From Synechococcus sp. HK01-R (GTDB lineage: Bacteria; Cyanobacteriota; Cyanobacteriia; PCC-6307; Cyanobiaceae), in NCBI RefSeq assembly GCF_014217855.1, contig NZ_CP059059.1, forward strand, positions 868,001 through 932,000: 64,000 bases of DNA. Reading direction: 5' to 3'. The position numbers were made by a program, and so were the translations under genes. Positions 41,903 to 51,697 of the stretch are shown here, piece by piece. The stretch's first letter is position 1; each line of letters begins with the position of its first letter. A model generated the notes under the pieces. That model made no database searches. It was not told the origin of the DNA and saw nothing but the letters and a program-made list of their open reading frames with translations.

Positions 41903-42493
41903 TCATTGTTGAATAATGTTGAGCCCACTGGCTTCTCTTTTCTTCTTATCATGTTTCGCCTGATTCCCTTGTGTTCCTCAAGGTCTGTAGATTCTTGGTT
42001 AGATTTTTATCTTTAAATTTTTCGTTTTAAGTGTTTGACATCTTTAAAGCCTGATCTTTCTGCAATGATGTCGCGTTGGTTATTGTGGTTTTCATGCCTT
42101 CTGATGGTGCTACTGATCAAGCCTAAGGAGAATATTAAAAATTTAAGAGGTAATTTAAACTTATAGAGATAATAATCTTTAGTCTTTTTGTCAAATTTGC
42201 TTATTTTGTCATCGATGACATGTCAATATTCTTGCCTTTTGTTCGAGCATGTTCTTGATAAGCAAGCATACGATCACCATTGAGTCTGCATCTTTTTCTT
42301 GTGTCTCTTGCAATAAGCAATAAATTGTACTAATGTAAAAGACTGTTCTACTTTGGCGCTGCATAGCAGAGTATCTTGCGTACTTGCTGCTGGTTTTCTG
42401 TTGTTTATGCTGCACATGAAAATTTCGTTTGCTTGGTATTTTAAGATGCTGTAACTGAGTTCATTTTTTCTGTTATCACCTTCTATTTCATTT
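41903..42493. other. 591-bp AT-rich gap
   Basis: No gene recognised between the formyltransferase remnant and pseI. It probably includes the pseI promoter; no clear hairpin or sigma-70 pair could be assigned. Confidence 0.4.
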
Positions 42494-43543
42494 ATGACTA
42501 TCTGCATTGATGGGCGAGTTATTGGTCGTTCGCACTCTCCTTTCTTAATTGCTGAAATGAGCGGCAACCATAATCAAAGCCTTGAGACGGCTTTAGCGAT
42601 TGTGGATGCTGCAGCGCAAGCAGGAGCTCATGCGATTAAGCTTCAGACATATACTGCAGATACGCTGACTATCAATGAGCGTGGCGGCAGCTTCAAGATT
42701 AATGATAAGGAGTCACTTTGGGCTGGTCAGAGTCTTCATGACCTTTATCAAAAGGCTCACACGCCTTGGGATTGGCATAAACCCATCATGGAGCATGCTC
42801 ATGAACTCGGTCTTATCTGCTTTAGCTCCCCCTTTGACGAAACTGCTGTTGATTTTTTAGAACAACTAAATGTACCAGCTTATAAGATTGCCAGCTTTGA
42901 AAATAATCACCTGCCGTTGATTCATAAGGCAGCTTCCACCGGTAAGCCGTTGATCATTTCAACAGGAATGGCCAGCCTTGGCGAACTTGATGAGGCAGTG
43001 CGTACTGCCCGTGATGCCGGTTGCACTCAGTTGATGTTGCTCAAGTGCACAAGTTCTTATCCATCCAGTCCTGAAAATACTAATATTCGAACTATTCCTC
43101 ACTTGAGGCAGCTCTTTAATTGTGAAGTGGGTTTAAGTGATCACACGATGGGTGTGGGTGTTGCTGTTGCTTCTGTTGCAATGGGAGCCACATTAATTGA
43201 AAAACATTTTACCATTTCTCGCTCGGATGGAGGAGTTGATAGTGCATTCTCTTTAGAGCCGAATGAATTCTCAGCACTAGTTCTAGAGACCGAACGTGCA
43301 TGGCAGTCATTAGGAAAGGTATCGTATGGCCCTACTGATTCCGAACGAAGAAGTATGGTATTTCGGAGATCAATTTACGTTGTTCGTGATATCCAACCTG
43401 GAGAACTCTTTACACCGGAGAACATTAGGATCATTCGACCAGGTTATGGCGCACCACCTAACCTGTACAAGAAAATTATCGGTAAAACAGCACAATATCC
43501 TTATGAGCGTGGTACTCCTTTGAGTCTCGACAAGCTTCTGTAG
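42494..43543 (+). CDS. pseI: Pseudaminic acid synthase (NeuB family), 349 aa
   Basis: Condenses the free 2,4-diacylamino-hexose with phosphoenolpyruvate. N-terminus FLIAEMSGNHNQSLETALAI and GAHAIKLQTYTADTLTI are the PseI/NeuB barrel start; KIASFENNHLPLIHKAASTG and ISTGMASLGELDEAV follow; GLSDHTMGVGVAVASVAMGA and LIEKHFTISRSDGGVDSAFS complete the site. The C-terminal SAF domain is DIQPGELFTPENIRIIRPGY. IKLQTYTADT and the GGVDSAFSLEP end favour PseI over NeuB. It is separated from the rest of the pathway by the decayed genes. Confidence 0.92.
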   Translation: MTICIDGRVIGRSHSPFLIAEMSGNHNQSLETALAIVDAAAQAGAHAIKLQTYTADTLTINERGGSFKINDKESLWAGQSLHDLYQKAHTPWDWHKPIMEHAHELGLICFSSPFDETAVDFLEQLNVPAYKIASFENNHLPLIHKAASTGKPLIISTGMASLGELDEAVRTARDAGCTQLMLLKCTSSYPSSPENTNIRTIPHLRQLFNCEVGLSDHTMGVGVAVASVAMGATLIEKHFTISRSDGGVDSAFSLEPNEFSALVLETERAWQSLGKVSYGPTDSERRSMVFRRSIYVVRDIQPGELFTPENIRIIRPGYGAPPNLYKKIIGKTAQYPYERGTPLSLDKLL

Positions 43544-43766
43544 GATTCAATTTCGCTTAAGACTATAGTTTGCTGTTATCTTGCCATCATTTTGATTTAA
43601 ATTACGCGATAATTGCAAAAAAGTTACACCATATTCGTGAATTTCTAGGCCAGTTTATCTAAACGCTTGTCTCTCAGATGCTTAACAGTTCGTGACGTGG
43701 CCCCTGGAAATTGGTCCAGGGTGAATGAGAGTCCTCATCCGGCCAGACTGGGCCGGGGACTTCACC

Positions 43767-44045
43767 ATGAAACGCATCCGCCACACAGCCGAGCAGATCA
43801 TCCGCAAGCTCAAGACCGCTGAGCAGTTGATCGCCCAGGGCAAGACCGTCGCTGACGTCTGCCGCGCCATTGAGGTCACCCAGCCGACCTACCACCGCTG
43901 GAAACAGCAGTACGGGGGCATGCAGGCCGAGGAGGCCAAACGGCTGACTCAGCTGGAGAAGGAGAACGCCCGTCTCAAGAAGCTTCTGGCAGAAGCCGAG
44001 TTGGAGAAGGCGATGCTCAAGGAGTTAGCCGAGGGAAACTTCTGA
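43767..44045 (+). CDS. IS3 transposase OrfA, 92 aa
   Basis: Helix-turn-helix subunit: RIRHTAEQIIRKLKTAEQL and VADVCRAIEVTQPTYHRWKQ, then a leucine-zipper-like ARLKKLLAEAELEKAMLKEL. The start at 43767 is set by similarity to IS407-type OrfA (MKR...). OrfB begins in the -1 direction at its 3' end, as usual for IS3 elements. Confidence 0.9.
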   Translation: MKRIRHTAEQIIRKLKTAEQLIAQGKTVADVCRAIEVTQPTYHRWKQQYGGMQAEEAKRLTQLEKENARLKKLLAEAELEKAMLKELAEGNF

Positions 44046-44903
44046 GCCCGGAACGACGCCGCAGGGCTGTTGAGGCCCTGCGCGCCATGTTCCGGGTATC
44101 GGAGCGGTTCGCCTGCAGGGTGGTGGGTCAACACCGCAGCACTCAGCGACATGCCACCAAGGTTGTCGACATTGAGGAGGCCAAGCTGCGGCGGCGCCTC
44201 CGGGAGATCGCAGCTGAGTACATCCGCTGGGGCCGGCGGATGGCATATCGCCTGCTCAGGCGGGAAGGCTGGCTGGTGAACCACAAGCGGGTGCACCGCC
44301 TATGGCGCGAGGAAGGGCTGCGGCGCCCAACTCCCCGCAGACAGAAGCGGGCCAGGCCTGCTGATGGCTCCGTGCGTCGTCACCAAGCCGAATACCCGCA
44401 TCAGGTGTGGGCCATGGATTTCCAGTTCGACGCCACCGCTGACGGCCGCCGGCTCAAGTTCCTGAACGTGATTGACGAGCACAGTCGTCTCTGCCTGGCG
44501 ATCCGTGTCGGCCGATGCTGCAAGGCCAAGGATGTGGTGGCCGTGCTGGAAGAGCTGACCAGCGTCTATCCGGCGCCGACGTTCATCCGCAGCGACAACG
44601 GCCCTGAGTTCAACTGCTTCGCAGAAGCCTGGCGGCTACGCCCACGCTCTCAGGAAGTGGTGCCAGAGCAGCGGCACCAGCACCGCCTACATCAAACCTG
44701 GATCACCGTGGCAGAACGGCTTTGCCGAGTCGTTCAACAGTCGGTTCAGGGATGAATTCCTGAATACCGAGTTGTTCGCCACGGTGACGGAAGCCCAGGG
44801 CTTGGCCAACCGCTGGCGCTGGGAGTACAACACACTCAGGCCCCATTCGGCCCTCCAGGGGCGTACGCCCCTGGAGGCAGCTCAACAAGGAGCTGCAGCA
44901 TGA
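44042..44903 (+). pseudogene. IS3 transposase OrfB, interrupted by a short insertion
   Basis: The frame starts around 44042-44087 and reads FACRVVGQHRSTQR, MAYRLLRREGWLVNHKRVHR and the DDE residues VWAMDFQFD and FIRSDNGPEF. After GPEF (44611) about 19-22 extra bases shift the frame; the rest (YAHALRKWCQSSGTSTAYIK, SPWQNGFAESFNSRFRDEFL, with the last Glu) is in another frame to the stop at 44901-44903. The transposase is therefore split and the element probably immobile. Confidence 0.88.
44612..44633. repeat. Short dispersed repeat inserted in IS3 orfB
   Basis: The inserted AACTGCTTCGCAGAAGCCTG-type sequence contains CTTC-GCA-GAAG and resembles the reverse complement of the insertion at 27689-27712 in the fcl pseudogene. 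It sits between codons for GPEF and GYAHAL of an otherwise normal transposase. Confidence 0.55.
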
Positions 44904-44954
44904 TCACGACCACCCACTCTCATAAGCACTGGACCGATGAAGGGGGTCACGTCA

Positions 44955-45372
44955 TTCGCACGAATAGTTTTGCTTTATTGCCTAGAAAAGAGTTCCCCTT
45001 GTTCGCGTGGTTTACTCTAGACAATTCTTGGTTCATTGCTTACGATAAGATTTTCACTTTGGCCAATTCTTATTTGTTATGACAATATTCCTCACATTTG
45101 CCCTAGTTTTGTAATTAGGTAGAGCGCTCATTGACTAATATTCAATCAGCTTTTGCCGGATCTATGCTGTTTTAATTTACTATTTACTTGTCGCCCTGCG
45201 ATGCGCTAAATTAAATGAGTCAACCTACTTTATCGATTTTTGCAAGCAATGCTTCGTTGTTGCGCCCTATTGCTGTGATTTTAAGTTTCAGCACCATACT
45301 TCCGTTTATTTTCACTTCTGTGCAATACATATTTCCTGATACAGTATATTAAGTATTGCTTTGCTACCGGTC
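44955..45372. other. 418-bp AT-rich gap after the IS element
   Basis: No recognised gene. Likely the native upstream region of the radical SAM gene, pushed away from pseI by the IS insertion. Confidence 0.4.
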
Positions 45373-46293
45373 ATGCAGATTTCGTTCCCCCCTGTTGTCA
45401 GAGTTGAACCAGCTAGTGCTTGCAACTTGGCCTGTAGGCATTGCCCAACAGGGACGGTGAAAATGAAACGGGGAGTAATGTCAAATGCTCTTTTTAACAA
45501 GATTTTAAACGAAGTTGTTCAGCACTCTGATTCGTTAAGGGCAATAGTTCTTTATCATGGCGGTGAGCCGTTATTAAACAAAGATTTTGTTTCATGGATT
45601 AAGATGTTAAGATCAAAGCTGCCTAATGTTTATATAAAGACGGTTTCAAATGGCATGTTACTTAGTGAAGAGATATCAAATGCGTTGATAGATTCCGGAC
45701 TTAGTTCTGTCGAGTTCTCTTTAGATTCTACATCGCCAGAAATTAATGATTATATCAGGAGAAACAGCAAATCCTCTACAGTCATTGACAATATATTCAA
45801 ATTTATAGAAATTAATGCTGCCAAAAACTCTCCCGTCGAAATTTCGATTTCCTCAACACAATTTATACCGTCTTCTGCTGAATTCAATCCTATTAATACA
45901 ACTCCCTCGGTTCCAGTCTGGCTTAAAAATACTTTTGGACCTTCAATGAATTACAAGGTTTTTGGGGCCATGCAATGGCCACATTTTCCATCTACAGAGT
46001 TTTCGGTTCGCAGATTCGGCGATTCATCATTGAATGAAATTTATAATAATAATTGTGACCACGTTGAAAGTAAATTAACTGTTAGATCAGATGGCACGGT
46101 TGTTCCCTGTTGTTATGATCTGACTTCACAGATCCCTTTAGGAAATCTTATTACTGATTCTATTAGCCAAATTTGGAATTCAGATGCTTACAATAAGCTT
46201 CGCAAAGAAATCAGTACCTCATCTCCATCCGGTATCTGCAAAGATTGCAATGTCATTAAAAATGAAAAGACCTTCTTGCTCTCGCCGATATAA
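45373..46293 (+). CDS. Radical SAM/SPASM protein, 306 aa
   Basis: The [4Fe-4S] motif is ACNLACRHCPTG (C-x3-C-x2-C) near residue 19, followed by VLYHGGEPLLNKDF (GGEP). A C-terminal SPASM-like region has VPCCYDL and PSGICKDCNV for auxiliary clusters. Radical SAM/SPASM proteins modify peptides or, in glycan clusters, sugars; here the neighbours are glycosyltransferases and an oxygenase, so a glycan substrate is more likely. A TTG at 45361 would add four residues. Strongly AT-rich. Confidence 0.82.
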   Translation: MQISFPPVVRVEPASACNLACRHCPTGTVKMKRGVMSNALFNKILNEVVQHSDSLRAIVLYHGGEPLLNKDFVSWIKMLRSKLPNVYIKTVSNGMLLSEEISNALIDSGLSSVEFSLDSTSPEINDYIRRNSKSSTVIDNIFKFIEINAAKNSPVEISISSTQFIPSSAEFNPINTTPSVPVWLKNTFGPSMNYKVFGAMQWPHFPSTEFSVRRFGDSSLNEIYNNNCDHVESKLTVRSDGTVVPCCYDLTSQIPLGNLITDSISQIWNSDAYNKLRKEISTSSPSGICKDCNVIKNEKTFLLSPI

Positions 46294-46361
46294 CCTTTTT
46301 TGTTTTTCTTTTTGCTAATATCTCTTACACATCAACCTCCTTTCGAATCCTTATTAAGATT

Positions 46362-47792
46362 GTGAGATTATTTATAGGGTGTTGGTTTCGTTCAACTGCA
46401 ACTAAGTTTTTTCTTGCAAAGAATGTATTTAATTGTCTTAAACTGCAAAACGAAACATGGATTGCTTATGGATCATATCACTTGATTGCTTTAGATTTAT
46501 ATATGCAAAAGCTTGTTTCTAATCATAAGAGTCTTTTAAAGCAGCTCCTTCTTTATATCTATTTGCTATTTCAGCATCTTGGACAAGATTGCAATAACCA
46601 ATTGCCTCCTCTAGATGTACTTATTTATGTTGGTTCAGATAATCAATATCTTTCTTTGAAGCCAACAATTGATCGATTGAAAGCCCTAGGACTAACAGTT
46701 GCTATAGTCTCCTCGAATTCATTAAAAAAACAATTATCTGCGCAAATAGAGCCGATGAAAATAGGCATTGTTGATTTTTTGATTATCGTTATTATTTCCT
46801 TGATTCGCCTTCCCTATATATTCTTTTCAATAACCAAAATACGAAGTTTAATTTTTGCTAATTGGTTTTGTGACATCCTCTCAGCAATTTTCTATTTGTA
46901 TTCCTTTTCAAAAATTCTAAGAGAGACATCACCAAAGATAGTTATCACTTCAAATGATCATAATGTTGCTAATAGATCATTTACTACTTCTGCTCGGTCT
47001 ATGAATATCAAATCAGCCTATCTACAACACGGAAATGTCTCAAATGTTTTTCCTTTCCCTCTATTTGATTACGCATTTCTATTTGGTCAATACTCCTTGA
47101 ATGTTTATGAAAGTTGCTTTGAGAATAAGCCAGTCAACTATCATCTATTTCCTAAAACTCATTTCTTTTTGACTGGTATGACTAAGCCCTATTTTCAGTC
47201 CAAGCATTCGCTGAACACAAAATCTTCAGATAAAGTTGATTGTATTGGGGTTGCCGTGAGTTCTTTGGATGATTTGTCAGATGTGTTCAAGCTGGTAGAC
47301 TTTCTGTTGTCTATCCCATATCAAATATGCATTAGATTCCATCCAGGATTAGGTAATTTTTACATATCAAAGGTTATGTCTAGGTACAAGCATTCTGCAA
47401 CATTTTCGACAAAAAGTTCAGATTGCCTAACAGACTATCTTGGACGTATCTCTTGCCTTATTGCAGGTGATAGTGGTATACATCTAGAAGCAGCTATTTC
47501 TAAAGTACCCACTGTCTATTATCAGTTTTCGAAGGCTCAGCCTTTTGATATTTTCGGATATGTAGCGAATGGACTCTCAATTCATCTTTCGTCTGTTAAT
47601 GATTCCAAAAAGGTAATTCATCAAGCACTAGAACAATCTATTGCCGCTCGTCGAAATGCTATCCGTTACTATATTTCATCTTATGACACTCGTTCGTATG
47701 GCGCAGAGCCTTCTACTGTAGCAGAGGCTATCTTGTCATTAGTTAATAATAAAACTCCCTCGGTTCCTTTTTCAATCCTGAAATCATGTTGA
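46362..47792 (+). CDS. Putative GT-B glycosyltransferase (polysialyl/CDP-glycerol-type fold), 476 aa
   Basis: I do not recognise a named family with certainty. The C-terminal half has the features of GT-B enzymes acting on CMP or CDP donors: SAYLQHGNVSNVFPFPLFDY, FLFGQYSLNVYES, ICIRFHPGLGNFY and CLIAGDSGIHLEAAISKVPT-like D/S-G-x-H-L-E-A. The middle contains one or two hydrophobic stretches (DFLIIVIISLIRLPYIFF). It could add the CMP-activated nonulosonic acid. Start GTG at 46362; overlaps the next gene by 7 bp. Confidence 0.5.
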   Translation: MRLFIGCWFRSTATKFFLAKNVFNCLKLQNETWIAYGSYHLIALDLYMQKLVSNHKSLLKQLLLYIYLLFQHLGQDCNNQLPPLDVLIYVGSDNQYLSLKPTIDRLKALGLTVAIVSSNSLKKQLSAQIEPMKIGIVDFLIIVIISLIRLPYIFFSITKIRSLIFANWFCDILSAIFYLYSFSKILRETSPKIVITSNDHNVANRSFTTSARSMNIKSAYLQHGNVSNVFPFPLFDYAFLFGQYSLNVYESCFENKPVNYHLFPKTHFFLTGMTKPYFQSKHSLNTKSSDKVDCIGVAVSSLDDLSDVFKLVDFLLSIPYQICIRFHPGLGNFYISKVMSRYKHSATFSTKSSDCLTDYLGRISCLIAGDSGIHLEAAISKVPTVYYQFSKAQPFDIFGYVANGLSIHLSSVNDSKKVIHQALEQSIAARRNAIRYYISSYDTRSYGAEPSTVAEAILSLVNNKTPSVPFSILKSC

Positions 47793-48622
47793 GGCGTATC
47801 CTCCGTCAACTGCTTCCATTAAATTCGAGAAATAACGGTCCTTGCCACTTTACATTTGACTATAAATCATCTTCTATTGAAGAGATAGCATACGCTCTTC
47901 GAAAGTTTGGTGGTGTGCATATTAAAAACTTTTATAGCTCCAGCGAACTCGTTGAGGTTTTTAATGATTATCTTTCTGACTCTTTTACCATTCCTGATAA
48001 TAAAATTGTATATGATTTCGACGTTAAAGATTATCATCATCAACGTGGGCCTGTTATCCGCGGTTCTGTCGCAACTGAGTTTACGAACAGATTTGGTCGC
48101 AGGGAAAAGTTATTTATAGATTCAGGAATGATTGATTTTTTCTCACCTAAATTAGAAGGTAAGCAACAAATTGCTTCGGATTCAATTGTCTCGTTTACTA
48201 ATAATGTCTTGGCATTAGCCTTTTCAGAGCAGTTTTCTTCTGGACAGCACCATATATACATATATAATTCTGTCAAAACACCTAGATGCTTTCATCGAGA
48301 CTGTTATGTGCCAAGAGTAAAATCATTTCTTACTCTCAAAGGAGTTGATTCACTTGAACAGGGCCCATACGGCTTTCATCCCTTTTCGCACAGACTTAGA
48401 TGGCTTCGATTTTCTATTCTTCAGGTGATTAATTTTATTTTCGGATCTGACTTGGGTGGATCTTATACTGATTCAACCTTAACCTCGAGCCGTCAGATAG
48501 TTCCCTTTTTCAATACTTGTGGTGATCTCTTAATAACTCGCCAAGATTGTACACATGGTGATTTTCCCTGTACAGTCAGTTTCAAAAAAGTGGTATTAGT
48601 ACAAAACTTTTTTCTTAGGTAG
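47786..48622 (+). CDS. Phytanoyl-CoA-dioxygenase-like (PhyH) 2OG-Fe(II) oxygenase, 278 aa
   Basis: A candidate HxD is in PRCFHRDCYVPRVKSFLTL, followed by EQGPYGFHPFSH, and a distal His in GDLLITRQDCTHGD near the C-terminus, the order seen in PhyH-like enzymes. Probably hydroxylates or otherwise oxidises a small molecule or sugar of the repeat unit. It overlaps the end of the upstream glycosyltransferase gene and is followed 2 bp later by a GT2 gene, so the three are one transcription unit. Confidence 0.65.
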   Translation: MLRRILRQLLPLNSRNNGPCHFTFDYKSSSIEEIAYALRKFGGVHIKNFYSSSELVEVFNDYLSDSFTIPDNKIVYDFDVKDYHHQRGPVIRGSVATEFTNRFGRREKLFIDSGMIDFFSPKLEGKQQIASDSIVSFTNNVLALAFSEQFSSGQHHIYIYNSVKTPRCFHRDCYVPRVKSFLTLKGVDSLEQGPYGFHPFSHRLRWLRFSILQVINFIFGSDLGGSYTDSTLTSSRQIVPFFNTCGDLLITRQDCTHGDFPCTVSFKKVVLVQNFFLR

Positions 48623-48624
48623 CC

Positions 48625-49566
48625 ATGCGATCAAAATTGCTTTCAATTGTCATCCCTGTCTACGAAAATTGTGAGGCTCTTAAGTTAAATATCCTATCTA
48701 TTTCCCAAGGCTTAGATGAATCAATTGATAATGTTGAATTTATTATTTCTGAAAATTTTTCTACTACTCATAATCGTAATCAGTTAAAACTATTTTTGGC
48801 ATCTATCCCTCAGGCTCGCCTGTTTTGCCATTCATCTAATATTGGATATGCTAGAAACCTTTTTACAGCAATATCTTTAGCTGCTGGCGATTATATATTG
48901 TTACTTGGCGATGATGACAGACCCAGTCACTCTCTATTATCTTCATTGATAAGATACTTGCCGCTTAAACGTGATAAAAGTCTTCTATTCCTTCCCTTCA
49001 AGGGCTTGCAGTCCTCTTCCTCGCCTGCCAACTCATTCTCCAAGTCTTTTTCTTGGGTATCAATGCGATCTGGTTCTATGCCAGGAATTGTCATCCATAA
49101 AAAAACTCTTGACATGAAAAATGTTTCTTTGGATAATTGCATCTATCCGCAAATAGAGATGGCATTGTCGGCATTTGTTAATTTTGGACTTGACCATAAA
49201 GTACTAGATGGTGAGCTAGCTTGTGGTTCTGGTTTGGAGCTTGAATCTCGATTTGAAGATCATATGCAACGCCCTTTAGATTTTGGAGTAAATGAACGAA
49301 TTTCTATTATTAAGCGTGTTGCTGCCGTTCATCACCTTAATGCACTCTCAACCTTTCGTGCTTTTTATTCAACTTATTGTTGGGCCTTTGATAAATCTCT
49401 CTTGTTACTGGCTAATCGGAGTAAGTGGACAGCTTCATATACCTTGGCGTATGTTGTTCGTTCGCCTGATTTCATAATCTTATTGCTTACTTTTTCCCTG
49501 TATTTGATACGCAAGCTTTTTTCTTTTGTTTCTAAAATTATTTCTCGGATAAAAATTTTGGCATGA
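48625..49566 (+). CDS. Glycosyltransferase family 2, 313 aa
   Basis: GT-A fold: LLSIVIPVYENCEALKLNIL, VEFIISENFSTTHNRNQL, FCHSSNIGYARNLFTAISLA, and the donor motif YILLLGDDDRPSHSLLSSL. After the core there are hydrophobic residues at the C-terminus (DFIILLLTFSLYLIRKLFSF), suggesting a membrane anchor. AT-rich like its neighbours. Confidence 0.85.
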   Translation: MRSKLLSIVIPVYENCEALKLNILSISQGLDESIDNVEFIISENFSTTHNRNQLKLFLASIPQARLFCHSSNIGYARNLFTAISLAAGDYILLLGDDDRPSHSLLSSLIRYLPLKRDKSLLFLPFKGLQSSSSPANSFSKSFSWVSMRSGSMPGIVIHKKTLDMKNVSLDNCIYPQIEMALSAFVNFGLDHKVLDGELACGSGLELESRFEDHMQRPLDFGVNERISIIKRVAAVHHLNALSTFRAFYSTYCWAFDKSLLLLANRSKWTASYTLAYVVRSPDFIILLLTFSLYLIRKLFSFVSKIISRIKILA

Positions 49567-49919
49567 CGCACAATGCTTCTGCTTGCATTCACTTATGTCC
49601 CCATGTATTCAATTCATTTTTGTAGCTTCTGTGTTGTTAATTGATTGCTCTTGTTTTTTACATTTTCTCAAACCGTATGATTAATCATTTTCTCCTGCTC
49701 ACATGTATGTATTCTCAATTTGTCTCTTAGCGTCAAATGCCTTCTTGTTCCAATAATGTCTCTCTTATGGAATAGCATAGTCACTGTCCTTTCGTTACCC
49801 TTTTATTAATTGAAATTTTCATTCACTTGATTTTTGTTTAGCATCTGTTTTCTGATTTGATTGTTACCTATCAAAACTTTTTTGCGGCACACTTTTAGAT
49901 CAGATTTTTAGTTTTCATT
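49567..49919. other. 353-bp AT-rich gap
   Basis: No gene, repeat or clear terminator seen between two glycosyltransferase genes; probably a promoter region or the scar of a lost gene. Confidence 0.4.
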
Positions 49920-50843
49920 ATGAACACTCCTTTGCTTTTGCTGACATGGCGTAGGCCTAATACACTTAAGCAGGTCATCGAAGCAATTCGGCCAGTTGCT
50001 CCTACGAATCTGTTTGTTGCCTCTGACGGCCCTAATCTTAGTCGAGATGGGGAAGTTGATAAGGTGAATGCTACTCGCCAAGTAATTCAACAAGAGATAG
50101 ACTGGACCTGTGACATAAAATTATTTTATTCCGATGTCAATCAAGGTTGTCGATTAGGTGTAAGCCGTGCCATCTCATGGTTTTTTGACCATGTTGAAGA
50201 GGGAATTATTTTGGAGGATGATTGCGTTCCCCATCCAGATTTCTTTGTCTTTTGTGAAACCTTGCTTAATTACTACCGTTCTGACACACGCATATCTTGT
50301 ATTAGTGGAAATAACTTTTTTGATGGGAAATGGATTGGAGATGGTGATTACTTTTTTGGGCAAATTCCAATGTGCTGGGGGTGGGCTACTTGGAAGTCGA
50401 GATGGTGCAAATATGACTCTGACCTTCAACTTTGGCCAATTGCCAAGCGGTTGAATCTTCTACAATCTGTTTTCTCTGACTCGGCAATGTGCACATATTG
50501 GGCAGAAATTTGGGACACCCTGTACCTTCATTCTAAGCCTGATTCTTGGGCTTACAGATGGGCACTCACTTGTGTTGTCAATGGTGGTTTAACTGCCTTA
50601 CCAAAGGTCAACCTAGTCTCTAATGTCGGATTTGGTGATGATGCTAGCCACACTCTTGATATTAAATGCTCTCGACCTGCTTCTAGCCTGCTATCTAGTA
50701 CAATTGCACATCCACATTTTGTAATATCCAATCGTTATAACAACAAACTGATTTTTGATAATCATTTTGGCGGCAAATCGCGCCGTTTTCCTTGGAACTA
50801 TGTTAGAAAAATTCGCAATTTTTTATTACGTTTATATGGGTAG
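49920..50843 (+). CDS. GT-A glycosyltransferase (sugar-nucleotide transferase), 307 aa
   Basis: N-terminus [20 protein letters not shown], then [34 protein letters not shown] and the metal/donor motif [37 protein letters not shown] follows, typical of a group annotated as GT2-like in cyanobacterial O-antigen clusters. No membrane segment. Lies upstream of the CDP-sugar genes. Confidence 0.8.
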   Translation: MNTPLLLLTWRRPNTLKQVIEAIRPVAPTNLFVASDGPNLSRDGEVDKVNATRQVIQQEIDWTCDIKLFYSDVNQGCRLGVSRAISWFFDHVEEGIILEDDCVPHPDFFVFCETLLNYYRSDTRISCISGNNFFDGKWIGDGDYFFGQIPMCWGWATWKSRWCKYDSDLQLWPIAKRLNLLQSVFSDSAMCTYWAEIWDTLYLHSKPDSWAYRWALTCVVNGGLTALPKVNLVSNVGFGDDASHTLDIKCSRPASSLLSSTIAHPHFVISNRYNNKLIFDNHFGGKSRRFPWNYVRKIRNFLLRLYG

Positions 50844-50926
50844 CCTCGTCGTTTTCACCTCCTCGACTTTTTCTCTCGGCCTGCTATTCTTTCTCTAATT
50901 CCTTCCCTACGTATTTATTTTTACTG

Positions 50927-51697
50927 ATGAAAGCAGTTATTCTTGCTGGTGGGCTTGGCACTCGTATCAGCGAAGAAACCCATCTTCGTCCTAAGCCTAT
51001 GGTAGAGATTGGTGGTAAGCCGATCTTGTGGCATATAATGAAAATCTATAGCGCTTATGGAATTAACGAATTCGTTATTTGTTGTGGATACAAAGGTTAT
51101 GTTATTAAGGAGTACTTTGCCAACTATTTTCTCCATATGAGTGACGTTACCTTTCATATGAAACTTAATTCCATGGAGGTTCACCACAAGAAGGCGGAGC
51201 CTTGGCAAGTTACATTGGTTGATACAGGTGAAACGACGATGACAGGAGGGCGTTTAAAGCGTGTAAGAGAGTACCTAGGGAATTCAAGTTTTTGTTTCAC
51301 CTATGGAGACGGAGTTTCTGATATCGACATTAACGCTTTGGTTGCCCATCACAAGAATGATGGCCGTCTTGCAACCGTGACGGCAGTACAACCCCCTGGA
51401 CGTTATGGGGCTCTTGAGTTCGCCGGAGATAATTTAGTAAGTGGTTTTCAGGAAAAGCCTAAAGGTGACGGTGGGATGATAAATGGTGGTTTCTTTGTAT
51501 TAGAACCAGAGGTAATCGATTTTATAAATGGAGATTCAACTGTTTGGGAGCAAGAGCCTCTTAGGCAACTTGCAGAAGACCGACAACTTACCGCTTATTT
51601 GCATACAGGTTTTTGGCAACCCATGGACACTCTTCGTGATCGTAATTATCTAGATAATCTTTGGTTGCAATCAAAGGCTCCCTGGAAGGTTTGGTGA
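50927..51697 (+). CDS. rfbF: Glucose-1-phosphate cytidylyltransferase, 256 aa
   Basis: Makes CDP-glucose. Signature [20 protein letters not shown] with [36 protein letters not shown], and the product-side [11 protein letters not shown] and [15 protein letters not shown]. First of four coupled genes for a 3,6-dideoxyhexose; its stop overlaps the ATG of rfbG (TGATG). Confidence 0.95.
   Translation: MKAVILAGGLGTRISEETHLRPKPMVEIGGKPILWHIMKIYSAYGINEFVICCGYKGYVIKEYFANYFLHMSDVTFHMKLNSMEVHHKKAEPWQVTLVDTGETTMTGGRLKRVREYLGNSSFCFTYGDGVSDIDINALVAHHKNDGRLATVTAVQPPGRYGALEFAGDNLVSGFQEKPKGDGGMINGGFFVLEPEVIDFINGDSTVWEQEPLRQLAEDRQLTAYLHTGFWQPMDTLRDRNYLDNLWLQSKAPWKVW

Larger units (their letters stand above)
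43693..44954 (+). mobile_element. IS3-family element (IS407-like group), complete ends, 1262 bp
   Basis: The terminal inverted repeats begin TGACGTGGCCCCTGG at 43693 and, reading inward from 44954, TGACGTGACCCCCTT; they continue with GGTCCAG and ATGAGAGT on both sides. A 4-bp target duplication TTCG flanks the element (43689-43692 and 44955-44958), as expected for the IS407 group. It carries orfA and a frameshifted orfB. It sits in the gap between pseI and the radical SAM gene and breaks neither. Confidence 0.9.
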
